Source: an uncultured Gammaproteobacteria bacterium
Lineage (GTDB): Bacteria; Pseudomonadota; Gammaproteobacteria; UBA9214
Direction of reading: 5' to 3'
NCBI GenBank assembly: GCA_905480305.1
Contig: CAJQPV010000216.1
Span: forward strand, 1-6,284
Length of the DNA: 6,284 nt
Shown: piece by piece, positions 1 to 6,034 of the stretch
Layout of the letters: each line of letters begins with the position of its first letter
Position numbering within the stretch: the stretch's first letter is position 1
The notes under the pieces: model-generated
What the model was told of the DNA's origin: nothing
The model's input: the letters and a program-made list of their open reading frames with translations, nothing else
Database searches by the model: none
Position numbers and translations under genes: made by a program

Positions 1-329
1 GCTTCAGGCTCAATAGCTTAATTTTTAACTGGAACATGGCATTTCTCGTCCATTCGCGGATTCGTCGCCTCCTGAAGTTACGCAATACACCCCGGCACAC
101 CTGCAGCCTGCCCGATGTTTTGTTTACTATGAGCATTTATCGGCGCTTTCAACCAGGCGCTTTAACCGCTTTTCTGTAGTAAAAATCTGACCGGTAAAAC
201 AGCTTTCAACGCATAGCCGTCGCATCCTGCAACAGCTACCTTTTCCTAAACACACAAGCAATACCCGCAGCACCAGCATATTCTTTTTTTTATCTTGTTA
301 ATCAGTAACTAACATACCCGGAAAGCGCC
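1..329. other. Leading region without a convincing gene
   Basis: I see no gene here that I can support. The only frame open from the window edge runs to a TAG at 177-179. It could encode the last 58 residues of an upstream gene, or a 47-residue ORF from the ATG at 36, but the translation is basic, matches no family I know and has no ribosome site. A run of eight T at 284-291 is not preceded by a recognisable GC-rich stem, so I do not call it a terminator. The stretch closest to the first gene is AT-rich (about 280-315), as expected for a promoter region. The best -10-like hexamer, TAACAT at 310-315, has no good -35 partner. The promoter of the downstream genes probably lies in this region but cannot be placed. 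Confidence 0.5.
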
Positions 330-728
330 ATGATTTGTTACAGAATTGCTGTTTTTACCGCATTATTTGCACTACACCTCAACTGCGCCGATGCCAGATC
401 TATTTATCGCTGGACAGATCGGCAGGGGCAGGTTCATTTCAGTGACCACGCACCGGACAGTGAATTCACAGCAGATGAACTACGGCAGCCAGATGCAGCG
501 CACATCAGCAATGCTGGTCTGCGAGCGACGGAAACAGAATTACTGCAACAGATACAACAACGCGCAATACAGCAAAAACAGCTGGCACAGTCCAGAAGAC
601 TCAAGGCCAGCCGCGAGCAAGCCGAACACCATAAACGCTGCAGCGCCAACAGGGAAAAACTCCAGGCTTCCAGGGGACATGACAACTACAAGCAATATTC
701 AAGGTATTTACGTAACCACTGCTGGTAA
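330..728 (+). CDS. DUF4124 domain-containing secreted protein
   Basis: Small exported protein of 132 residues, function unknown. Residues 1-22 look like a signal peptide: a short hydrophobic core around I6-L17, then an ADA site that would be cut before R23. The mature N-terminus has the DUF4124 signature IYRWTDRQGQVHFSDHAP at 25-42, the typical tryptophan/glycine hairpin that follows a signal peptide in this family. Residues 65-112 are rich in Gln, Glu, Lys and Arg and probably form a helix or coiled coil. Two cysteines, C104 and C131, lie in the C-terminal part. Such a pair is common in DUF4124 proteins and could form a periplasmic disulfide (inference). The ATG is supported by GGAAAG at 320-325. 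The next gene begins 42 nt downstream in the same frame, so the two may be co-transcribed. No enzymatic role can be assigned. Confidence 0.85.
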   Translation: MICYRIAVFTALFALHLNCADARSIYRWTDRQGQVHFSDHAPDSEFTADELRQPDAAHISNAGLRATETELLQQIQQRAIQQKQLAQSRRLKASREQAEHHKRCSANREKLQASRGHDNYKQYSRYLRNHCW

Positions 729-770
729 CAGGTAAGATACTACGACCATCAAAAACAGTTCCGACAAGAC

Positions 771-1277
771 GTGCAAATACATACCACTCATGAAGACCAT
801 CGCATTGCCTGGCTAACAGCACTGGCAATCAGTATTCACGTACTGGAAAGTGCGATCCCTTCACCTCTGCCGGGTTTTAAACCGGGACTTGCCAACGTCA
901 TTACCATAGCCGTATTGATACAATTCGGCTGGCGCAGCGCTGCATGGGTAAGCTTCCTGCGCATCATCTGCGGCAGTTTGCTGCTCGGCACCTTCCTTTC
1001 ACCGACGTTTATTCTCAGCCTTGGCGGTGCTGTATTCAGCATGATGGCATTGTGGTTCGCCAGTCGCCTGCCCGGCAAGGGATTCAGCGCCATTGGCTAC
1101 GGCATACTGGCCGCGCTAGCGCACATGACCGGACAGTTCACACTGGCATGGCTGCTATTTATCCCGAACGATGCAGTCTGGCGGCTGTTCCCGATACTGT
1201 TAACGGCGGCACTATTGTTTGGTATCGTCAGCGGTATAATCGCACGCGCAATGTGTAACGAAGAGATCTCATGCTAA
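771..1277 (+). CDS. Gx transporter family membrane protein (heptaprenyl diphosphate synthase component I-like)
   Basis: Inner-membrane protein of 168 residues. About five hydrophobic segments lie near residues 12-29, 40-58, 60-76, 78-98 and 107-131, with a last one at 139-160. The family signature is ESAIPSPLPGFKPGLANV at 26-43, followed by the R64/SLLLGTF region and LSLGGAVFS at 82-90. This family is often annotated as heptaprenyl diphosphate synthase component I, but it resembles small substrate-binding membrane subunits of transporters and its substrate is not established. It lacks prenyl-synthase Asp-rich motifs, so I do not call it an enzyme. The start is GTG at 771, the only plausible initiator between the preceding in-frame stop (726-728) and the conserved region. 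No strong ribosome site precedes it. Its last seven bases overlap the start of the TonB-family gene, which suggests translational coupling. In Pseudomonas the slot before this tonB gene holds gshB, so this neighbour is different. Confidence 0.82.
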   Translation: MQIHTTHEDHRIAWLTALAISIHVLESAIPSPLPGFKPGLANVITIAVLIQFGWRSAAWVSFLRIICGSLLLGTFLSPTFILSLGGAVFSMMALWFASRLPGKGFSAIGYGILAALAHMTGQFTLAWLLFIPNDAVWRLFPILLTAALLFGIVSGIIARAMCNEEISC

Positions 1278-2128
1278 ATACAGACGCGCCCTTCCTGGAA
1301 CCATCGCCGGTCACAGCAACCGACAGAATGGCCATGACGCTGTTCTTTGCCATTGCCCTGCACGCCATCATCATCCTGGGTATCACCTTCGGAAAGTTTG
1401 ACAACGCGCCGCCCGAGAACATCCTGCCGACACTCGATATAACTGTCTCCAATCGCAGCACACCGGCACCGGATGAAGCCGATTACCTCGCGCAAACCAG
1501 CCAGGACGGTGGCGGCAACACCACAGAAAAAATCCAGCCCACACAGGCAATTCCAGAACAGGCACCCGCCGTCACACCACAGCAGCCGACAGAGTCACCG
1601 GCACAGGTCGTCTCTACCAGTGTTGCGACTAAAAAAGTACATCAGGAAAAAACCGAAACTCCCGAGACCGAAAATCCTGAAGTTACGGCTACCGAACTGA
1701 TCGAACGCAGCATGGAGATGGTCAACCTGAATGAACAGCTCAACGAGTCGATGCAGGCCTACGCCCACAGGCCACGTCACATCTACGTTTCTGCACGCAC
1801 CCAGGAATACAAGTACGCAAACTACATGAGCGAATGGGTCAAAAAGGTCGAGCGGGTAGGCAACCTGAATTATCCTGACGAGGCACGCCGTGCCGGCCTG
1901 ACCGGCAAACTCATTATGGATGTCACCATGAACGCCGACGGCACAGTTCGCAACATCAGTATCATGCGCGCCTCAGGACACAAGGTGATTGATGAAGCCG
2001 CCAAACGCATTGTCAACCTGGCGGCACCCTTCCCGCCGTTTCCCGAAGACATCCGCAAGGATGCTGACATCATGCATATCACGCGCACCTGGGAATTTTC
2101 CACCAGCAACCAGCTCAAGAGTCGCTAG
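1271..2128 (+). CDS. tonB: TonB-family energy transducer (TonB3-like)
   Basis: Protein of 285 residues with TonB architecture. A cytoplasmic tail (1-19) is followed by one membrane anchor at about 20-41 carrying a histidine (H31), like the functionally important transmembrane His of TonB. A Pro/Glu/Thr/Gln-rich periplasmic spacer runs from about 45 to 140, then a helical linker (140-190). The TonB C-terminal domain occupies about 195-277: YPDEARRAGLTGKL from 201, the GTV turn at 224-226, the APFPPFP motif at 252-258, and TRTWEF at 271-276. The family transmits proton-motive force from ExbB/ExbD to outer-membrane receptors. No exbB or exbD lies in the window. The motifs DYLAQTSQDGGGN (71-83) and RPRHIYVSARTQEYKY (167-182) match what I know of Pseudomonas TonB3, encoded in the same context before yqgE and linked there to twitching motility. 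That role is inferred here by context only. The ATG at 1271 is preceded by GAAGAG (1260-1265) and overlaps the upstream stop. Confidence 0.9.
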   Translation: MLNTDAPFLEPSPVTATDRMAMTLFFAIALHAIIILGITFGKFDNAPPENILPTLDITVSNRSTPAPDEADYLAQTSQDGGGNTTEKIQPTQAIPEQAPAVTPQQPTESPAQVVSTSVATKKVHQEKTETPETENPEVTATELIERSMEMVNLNEQLNESMQAYAHRPRHIYVSARTQEYKYANYMSEWVKKVERVGNLNYPDEARRAGLTGKLIMDVTMNADGTVRNISIMRASGHKVIDEAAKRIVNLAAPFPPFPEDIRKDADIMHITRTWEFSTSNQLKSR

Positions 2129-2197
2129 CGCGCACTTCTCACGCGGTGGCGTCATGGTCGCGCGAGAATTACCGGCCAGCTATATCCATAGAGAGAC

Positions 2198-2226
2198 TTG
2201 AAGGCAGCAGTGTCCTACCCGATACT
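2198..2226 (+). promoter_or_regulatory. Candidate sigma70-type promoter before yqgE
   Basis: TTGAAG at 2198-2203 (4 of 6 matches to TTGACA) and GATACT at 2221-2226 (4 of 6 to TATAAT) are separated by exactly 17 nt, in the only gap above 100 nt between genes of the window. Transcription would be expected to begin close to 2233, which is the A of the chosen yqgE start codon. Matches of this quality also occur by chance, so this is only a candidate. Confidence 0.3.
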
Positions 2227-2232
2227 ACAGGT

Positions 2233-2796
2233 ATGAGCAGCACGCCTTCCCTGAACAACCATTTCCTTATTGCCATGCCGGCACTGGATGATCCCAATTT
2301 TCACCATACAACCACCTACATCTGTGAACATGATGAAAATGGTGCTCTGGGGGTCGTCATCAACCGGCCGCTGAAGATGCAACTCGGTGAAATACTGCAG
2401 CATATGGACATCGAGGCCTGTAACGAGGAAATCTCCTCACGCCAGATCTACATGGGCGGTCCGGTGCAAAATGACCGGGGATTCGTACTGCATGAGCCTG
2501 CCGGTGACTGGGAAGCAACACTCAAGGTGACTGACACCATCGGCATCACCTCATCACGCGATATTCTGCAGGCCATCGCAGCAGGCAAGGGGCCGAAAAA
2601 CTCCATTGTGACCCTTGGTTATGCCGGCTGGGGCGCCGGACAGCTGGAAAGCGAACTGGCCGCCAACACCTGGTTGAGCGGACCGGCCAGCTCAAAGATA
2701 GTGTTTGATACCCCCAGCGAGCAACGCTGGCGGGCCGCAGCAGCGCTACTGGGAATTGATCTGAACCTGTTATCCAGCGATACAGGACATGCCTGA
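2233..2796 (+). CDS. yqgE: YqgE/AlgH family protein (DUF179)
   Basis: Conserved protein of 187 residues, the same length as Escherichia coli YqgE. Its biochemical function is unresolved. The name AlgH comes from a reported influence on alginate production in Pseudomonas. Visible family motifs are NHFLIAMP at 9-16, TYICEHDENGALGVVINRP at 28-46, YMGGPVQNDRGFVLH at 73-87, and GYAGWGAGQLESEL at 129-142. The reading frame is open further upstream and a GTG at 2146 is possible, but the 29 extra residues resemble nothing in the family, whereas the ATG at 2233 puts the conserved core at the usual distance. No well-spaced Shine-Dalgarno sequence precedes 2233; the nearest purine-rich bases abut the start codon. 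Together with the promoter candidate ending at 2226, this would fit a leaderless message. The gene sits beside ruvX, its common neighbour in gammaproteobacteria. Start confidence is moderate; family confidence is high. Confidence 0.93.
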   Translation: MSSTPSLNNHFLIAMPALDDPNFHHTTTYICEHDENGALGVVINRPLKMQLGEILQHMDIEACNEEISSRQIYMGGPVQNDRGFVLHEPAGDWEATLKVTDTIGITSSRDILQAIAAGKGPKNSIVTLGYAGWGAGQLESELAANTWLSGPASSKIVFDTPSEQRWRAAAALLGIDLNLLSSDTGHA

Positions 2797-2838
2797 TGCA
2801 TCATGAGCCTAGACCTGCCGCTCGCACAGGGCATACAG

Positions 2839-2844
2839 TATAAT
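2839..2844 (+). promoter_or_regulatory. Perfect TATAAT hexamer in yqgE-ruvX gap (weak promoter candidate)
   Basis: The sequence is a perfect -10 consensus in the 49-nt gap between yqgE and ruvX. No -35-like hexamer lies 15 to 19 nt upstream, and the TG of an extended -10 is absent. A transcript initiated from it would begin around 2851, inside ruvX and after its TTG start. It could therefore serve pyrR and later genes but not ruvX as annotated. Chance occurrence is quite possible. Confidence 0.2.
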
Positions 2845-2845
2845 C

Positions 2846-3259
2846 TTGCAAACGCTGCTTGGATTCGACTATGGCAAACAGCGTATCGGAGTCGCCGTAG
2901 GACAAAGCATTACCGGCACGGCGACAGCATTGTGTACACTGAACGCTCGCAACCGGCAACCCGACTGGGACAGGATCTCGGAATTAATCATCGACTGGCG
3001 ACCCGACGCACTGATAGTCGGTCTGCCGCTGCATGCTGACGGCAGTGATTCGGAAATCACCACGGCGGCGCGCAGGTTTGCCCGGCAACTCGAAGGGCGC
3101 TGCCGGATACCGGTCTATACAATGGACGAAAGACTGAGCTCACACGCAGCAGAACAGCTGCAACGCCAGGATAAAGCCGCAGCCAAAACTGGCATCGATG
3201 CAATCGCGGCAATGATTATCCTGCAAAACTGGCTGGAATCGCACAATACGCATGACTGA
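2846..3259 (+). CDS. ruvX: RuvX/YqgF-type putative Holliday junction resolvase (pre-16S rRNA nuclease)
   Basis: RNase H-fold nuclease of 137 residues (Escherichia coli YqgF is 138). The family is annotated as a Holliday junction resolvase and, in E. coli, is implicated in maturation of the 16S rRNA 5' end. The acidic active-site positions are present: D8 in LLGFDYG, the E of DERLSS (94-99), and D118 in TGIDAIAAMIIL. Strand and loop motifs IGVAVGQSITGTA (14-26) and IVGLPLHADGS (57-67) are intact. The chosen start is TTG at 2846, because the frame is closed by TAG at 2810-2812 and no ATG or GTG lies between it and the catalytic D8. No ribosome site is evident. An ATG at 2803 in another frame would join this frame if one base were extra, so an assembly error or a real frameshift cannot be excluded. 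The gene overlaps pyrR by 8 nt. Confidence 0.9.
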   Translation: MQTLLGFDYGKQRIGVAVGQSITGTATALCTLNARNRQPDWDRISELIIDWRPDALIVGLPLHADGSDSEITTAARRFARQLEGRCRIPVYTMDERLSSHAAEQLQRQDKAAAKTGIDAIAAMIILQNWLESHNTHD

Positions 3260-3758
3260 ACTTGAAGACACGGCAAGTATCATCGACGACATGGCCACCC
3301 GGCTGGGTGAATATATCAGCCGCTCAGGGCGCGCCGACCCCGCCATCGTCGGCATTCATACCGGCGGCGTATGGGTTGCAGAACAATTGCATCGTCAGCT
3401 GAACATCAGCGAACTGCTGGGCAGCCTCGATATTTCCTTTTACCGCGATGACTTCACCCGTATTGGCATGAACCCGGTGGTAAAACCCTCCGAACTGCCG
3501 TTCAGCATTGACGAGCGACACATCATCCTGGTCGATGATGTGTTGTATACCGGCCGTACCATCCGCGCCGCCCTGAATGAATTATTCGATTACGGACGCC
3601 CGGCCTCCATTATGCTGGCCACCCTGATCGATCGCGGTGGCCGCGAACTGCCAATACAGGCCAATATTGTCGGCCGGCATATCAAACTGAAAGACGACGA
3701 GCAGATCAAACTTTCGGGTCCTGACCCGCTGACACTGGAAATCCGGAAAACCGCATGA
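3252..3758 (+). CDS. pyrR: PyrR: pyrimidine operon regulator / uracil phosphoribosyltransferase
   Basis: Cytoplasmic type I phosphoribosyltransferase of 168 residues. The family can convert uracil and PRPP to UMP, and in Bacillus it binds pyr mRNA in a UMP-dependent way to promote attenuation. The PRPP-binding loop [18 protein letters not shown] is at 91-108, with its two consecutive acidic residues D95 and D96. The [13 protein letters not shown] stretch (34-46), [14 protein letters not shown] (59-72), and the C-terminal [15 protein letters not shown] segment (127-141) match PyrR rather than other PRTases. The start is the ATG at 3252 inside the end of ruvX; the stop overlaps the pyrB start in ATGA (3755-3758), so translation is probably coupled. 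Gene overlaps on both sides leave no room for Bacillus-style intercistronic attenuators, and I found no convincing PyrR-binding loop elsewhere. How it regulates here is therefore open. Confidence 0.95.
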   Translation: MTELEDTASIIDDMATRLGEYISRSGRADPAIVGIHTGGVWVAEQLHRQLNISELLGSLDISFYRDDFTRIGMNPVVKPSELPFSIDERHIILVDDVLYTGRTIRAALNELFDYGRPASIMLATLIDRGGRELPIQANIVGRHIKLKDDEQIKLSGPDPLTLEIRKTA

Positions 3759-4744
3759 GCAGGGACAATCTGCAAATTGACAGCAACGGGCAGCTGCGCC
3801 ACTTCCTCTCTATCAGCGGACTGAATCGCCAGTTACTGACTGATATACTCGACACCGCCGAATCATTCGCAGGCGTTACCGAGCAGACCGTCAAGAAAGT
3901 CCCCCTGCTGCGTGGCAAGACCATTGTTAACCTGTTCTTCGAGGCCAGCACCCGCACCCGCACGACTTTCGAGCTGGCGGCAAAACGTTTGTCAGCCGAC
4001 GTGCTCAATATCAATATCACCCAGTCCAGTGCCGCCAAGGGAGAAACCCTGCTGGACACACTACGCAATCTGGAAGCTATGCATGTAGACATGTTCGTCG
4101 TCCGGCATGCCGACAGTGGCGCAGCACATTTTATCGCCACCAATATCGCACCACATGTCAGCGTTATTAACGCCGGGGACGGTAGTCACTCACACCCGAC
4201 CCAGGCAATGCTGGACATGTTTACCATTCGCCGCGTCAAGGGTCCGGACTTTGGCCGGCTGCGCGTTGCCATCGTTGGTGACATCATGCACTCGCGCGTT
4301 GCCCGTTCACAGATACACGCACTCAACCTTCTGAATACCGGCGAGGTACGCATCGTCGCTCCGAAAACACTGATACCCGCACATGCCGAAACACTGGGCA
4401 CACATGTATTTCATGACCTGCAGGAAGGTATAAAAGATGCCGACGTCATCATCATGTTGCGACTGCAGCGTGAACGCATGCTGGGTGCACTACTGCCGAG
4501 TGAACATGAATATTTCGAACTGTTTGGACTGACAGAGGACAAGCTTGCCTTTGCCAGCCCGGATGTCACCGTCATGCATCCGGGACCCATCAACCGCGGC
4601 GTTGAAATGGACTCCGAGGTTGCCGACGGACCGCGCTCGGTCATCCTTGAACAGGTTACCCATGGCATCGCGGTACGTATGGCCGTCATGTCCATGGCGA
4701 TGTCTCCCCGCGAAACAGCAGCAGAGCAGCCACATGCCAGCTGA
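3755..4744 (+). CDS. pyrB: Aspartate carbamoyltransferase catalytic subunit
   Basis: Joins carbamoyl phosphate and L-aspartate to N-carbamoyl-L-aspartate, the committed step of pyrimidine synthesis in the cytoplasm. The protein has 329 residues. The carbamoyl-phosphate loop [13 protein letters not shown] is at 61-73, the mobile-loop lysine K95 lies in [23 protein letters not shown] is at 147-160, the aspartate-binding RLQRER is at 236-241, and [10 protein letters not shown] is at 275-284. All the catalytic signatures I expect are intact. The N-terminal extension before the fold, with [11 protein letters not shown] at 13-23, resembles Pseudomonas PyrB, where this end takes part in nucleotide regulation. 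No pyrI is adjacent. The next gene is pyrC', which together point to a class A enzyme, PyrB with PyrC' in a large complex (inference from family). The start has a well-placed GGAA at 3745-3748. The gene overlaps pyrR by 4 nt and pyrC' by 11 nt. Confidence 0.97.
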   Translation: MSRDNLQIDSNGQLRHFLSISGLNRQLLTDILDTAESFAGVTEQTVKKVPLLRGKTIVNLFFEASTRTRTTFELAAKRLSADVLNINITQSSAAKGETLLDTLRNLEAMHVDMFVVRHADSGAAHFIATNIAPHVSVINAGDGSHSHPTQAMLDMFTIRRVKGPDFGRLRVAIVGDIMHSRVARSQIHALNLLNTGEVRIVAPKTLIPAHAETLGTHVFHDLQEGIKDADVIIMLRLQRERMLGALLPSEHEYFELFGLTEDKLAFASPDVTVMHPGPINRGVEMDSEVADGPRSVILEQVTHGIAVRMAVMSMAMSPRETAAEQPHAS

Positions 4745-6032
4745 TCTCAGACAACACAGAATTCGTATCAGCGGCGGCCGGGTAATCGATCCGGCCAACA
4801 AGGTTGATGCCATACAGGATATCTATGTTGCGAACGGAAAAATTGCCGCGCTGGGGTCTGCTCCGGACGGCTTCACGACCGATGAGGAAATTGATGCCGG
4901 CAACCAGGTTGTCTGTCCTGGCCTGATAGACGTATGCGCCCGCTTGCGCGAACCGGGACAGGAACATAAAACAACCATTGCCAGTGAGTCGCGGGCCGCT
5001 GCCAGCGGTGGCATTACCACGCTGTGCTGCCCGCCGGATACCAGCCCGGTCATCGACACCCCGGCAGTAACAGAATTTATCCGGCTGCGTGCAGAAGCCG
5101 CCGGCAAGGCACGCATTGTGACGCTGGCCGCGCTGACGCAGGGGCTCAACGGCGAGCAGCTAAGTGAAATGGCCGCCCTCAAAAAGTCCGGTTGCGTCGG
5201 CGTAAGCAACGCCATGCGCCCCTTGCTCAATCCGCTGGTGCAACGTCGCGCACTGGAATATGCCGCCACCTTTGACCTGACCGTTTTTTTATACCCCAAC
5301 GACCACTGGCTGGCCAACAATGGCTGTGCACATGAAGGACGGGTTGCCACCCGCCTTGGCCTGCCCGGCATCCCGGAAGCGGCAGAAACGGCGGCGGTGG
5401 CACGCGACCTTGCACTGGTTGAACAAACCGGCGTACGCGCACACTTTTGCAGACTCACTACCGGGCGCGCGGTACAAATGGTGGCACGAGCACAGTATGA
5501 CGGCGCACCGGTAACCGCAGATGTCGCCACACCGTATCTTTATCTGTCAGAAGTCGATATCAGCGATTTTGACAGCCAGTGCCACCTGCTGCCTCCACTG
5601 CGTACCGTTGAGGACCGGCAGCGCCTGCGCGACGCACTGCAGACGGGCACCTTGTCAGCAATCTGTTCAGATCACCAGCCACACGAGGCAGATGCCAAGC
5701 TGGGACCGTTCCCTTCCACCGAGCCGGGCATCTCCGGCCTCGATTCACTGCTGCCAATGGGGCTACAACTGGTTAACGAGCAGGCAATTGCACTACCCGA
5801 CCTGATACACCGGTTAACCGCCGGCCCGGCAAATATACTCGGGCTTCCCTATGGCACATTGTCTTTAGGGGCCAGCGCAGACATCTGCATTTTCGATCCG
5901 GAAATGCCCTGGCAGCTGACCACCGCCAGCATGCAAAGCCGCGGCCACAACACGCCGTTCCTCGGGCGGGAATTCAAGGGCCGCGTGACGCATACACTAC
6001 TGGACGGCAACCGGGTTTACTCACTGAGCTAG
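4734..6032 (+). CDS. pyrC': Non-catalytic dihydroorotase-like protein PyrC'
   Basis: Dihydroorotase homologue of 432 residues with the type I layout. An N-terminal beta segment (10-60) is followed by the barrel, which contains LREPG (71-75) and [15 protein letters not shown] (92-106), and by a C-terminal segment with [11 protein letters not shown] (379-389). The active-site metal ligands are largely lost. The usual DxHxHxREP is D66-V-C68-A-R70-L-REP, so both His are gone. The FSDDG-type Asp is N159. The barrel His is Y187 in FLYPND. The His before the ST motif is R240 in HFCR. Only D313 of SDHQPHE remains. It should therefore not cyclise carbamoyl aspartate, and an active dihydroorotase is expected elsewhere in the genome. 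In Pseudomonas the equivalent protein is a structural partner needed to assemble active PyrB. The start is the ATG at 4734. The frame runs open back to about 4545, but that part lies within pyrB and the ATG gives family-like length (P. aeruginosa about 423). The pyrB overlap implies coupled, balanced translation. Confidence 0.94.
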   Translation: MPADLRQHRIRISGGRVIDPANKVDAIQDIYVANGKIAALGSAPDGFTTDEEIDAGNQVVCPGLIDVCARLREPGQEHKTTIASESRAAASGGITTLCCPPDTSPVIDTPAVTEFIRLRAEAAGKARIVTLAALTQGLNGEQLSEMAALKKSGCVGVSNAMRPLLNPLVQRRALEYAATFDLTVFLYPNDHWLANNGCAHEGRVATRLGLPGIPEAAETAAVARDLALVEQTGVRAHFCRLTTGRAVQMVARAQYDGAPVTADVATPYLYLSEVDISDFDSQCHLLPPLRTVEDRQRLRDALQTGTLSAICSDHQPHEADAKLGPFPSTEPGISGLDSLLPMGLQLVNEQAIALPDLIHRLTAGPANILGLPYGTLSLGASADICIFDPEMPWQLTTASMQSRGHNTPFLGREFKGRVTHTLLDGNRVYSLS

Positions 6033-6034
6033 CC

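Noticed and set aside
2..77. Inverted repeat CTTCAGG (2-8) / CCTGAAG (71-77)
   Set aside because: Only 7 bp with a 62-nt loop and no extension of the arms; expected by chance.
36..179. Small ORF of 47 residues, or the end of an upstream gene open from the window edge
   Set aside because: Its product is basic and unrecognised, no ribosome site precedes the ATG, and 58 open codons is not remarkable by chance.
284..291. Run of eight T as a possible intrinsic terminator
   Set aside because: No GC-rich inverted repeat immediately precedes it on the plus strand; it is more likely just AT-rich upstream sequence.
296..314. Short inverted repeat TGTTA / TAACA near the first gene, as an operator
   Set aside because: Five-base arms in AT-rich DNA, with no second copy and no recognisable regulator motif.
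1263..1270. GAGATCTC palindrome just before the tonB-family start codon
   Set aside because: Eight bases only, with arms that do not extend; it overlaps coding sequence and the ribosome site, and nothing else marks it as an operator.
2183..2204. Partial resemblance to the Bacillus PyrR-binding loop (TCCA...GAGAG...CT...GAAGG)
   Set aside because: The similarity is from memory and partial: two extra bases and no GG to pair with the CC, so the required stem-loop is broken. It also lies about 1 kb before pyrR and would not be included in a transcript from the candidate promoter at 2198-2226.
2146..2232. Longer yqgE starting at GTG 2146
   Set aside because: The extra 29 residues have no family resemblance, whereas the ATG at 2233 gives exactly the usual length.
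3706..4143. Antisense ORF of 145 residues opposite pyrR/pyrB
   Set aside because: Low-information Ser/Arg/Leu-rich shadow of conserved pyrB sequence.
4545..4733. Upstream in-frame extension of pyrC' into pyrB
   Set aside because: The added residues are a shifted-frame reading of conserved pyrB motifs, including HPGPINRG, and do not resemble dihydroorotase N-termini.
4823..5530. Antisense ORF of 235 residues opposite pyrC'
   Set aside because: Ser/Ala/Arg-rich composition typical of the reverse of a GC-rich gene, no known motif, and the sense strand is a clear family member.
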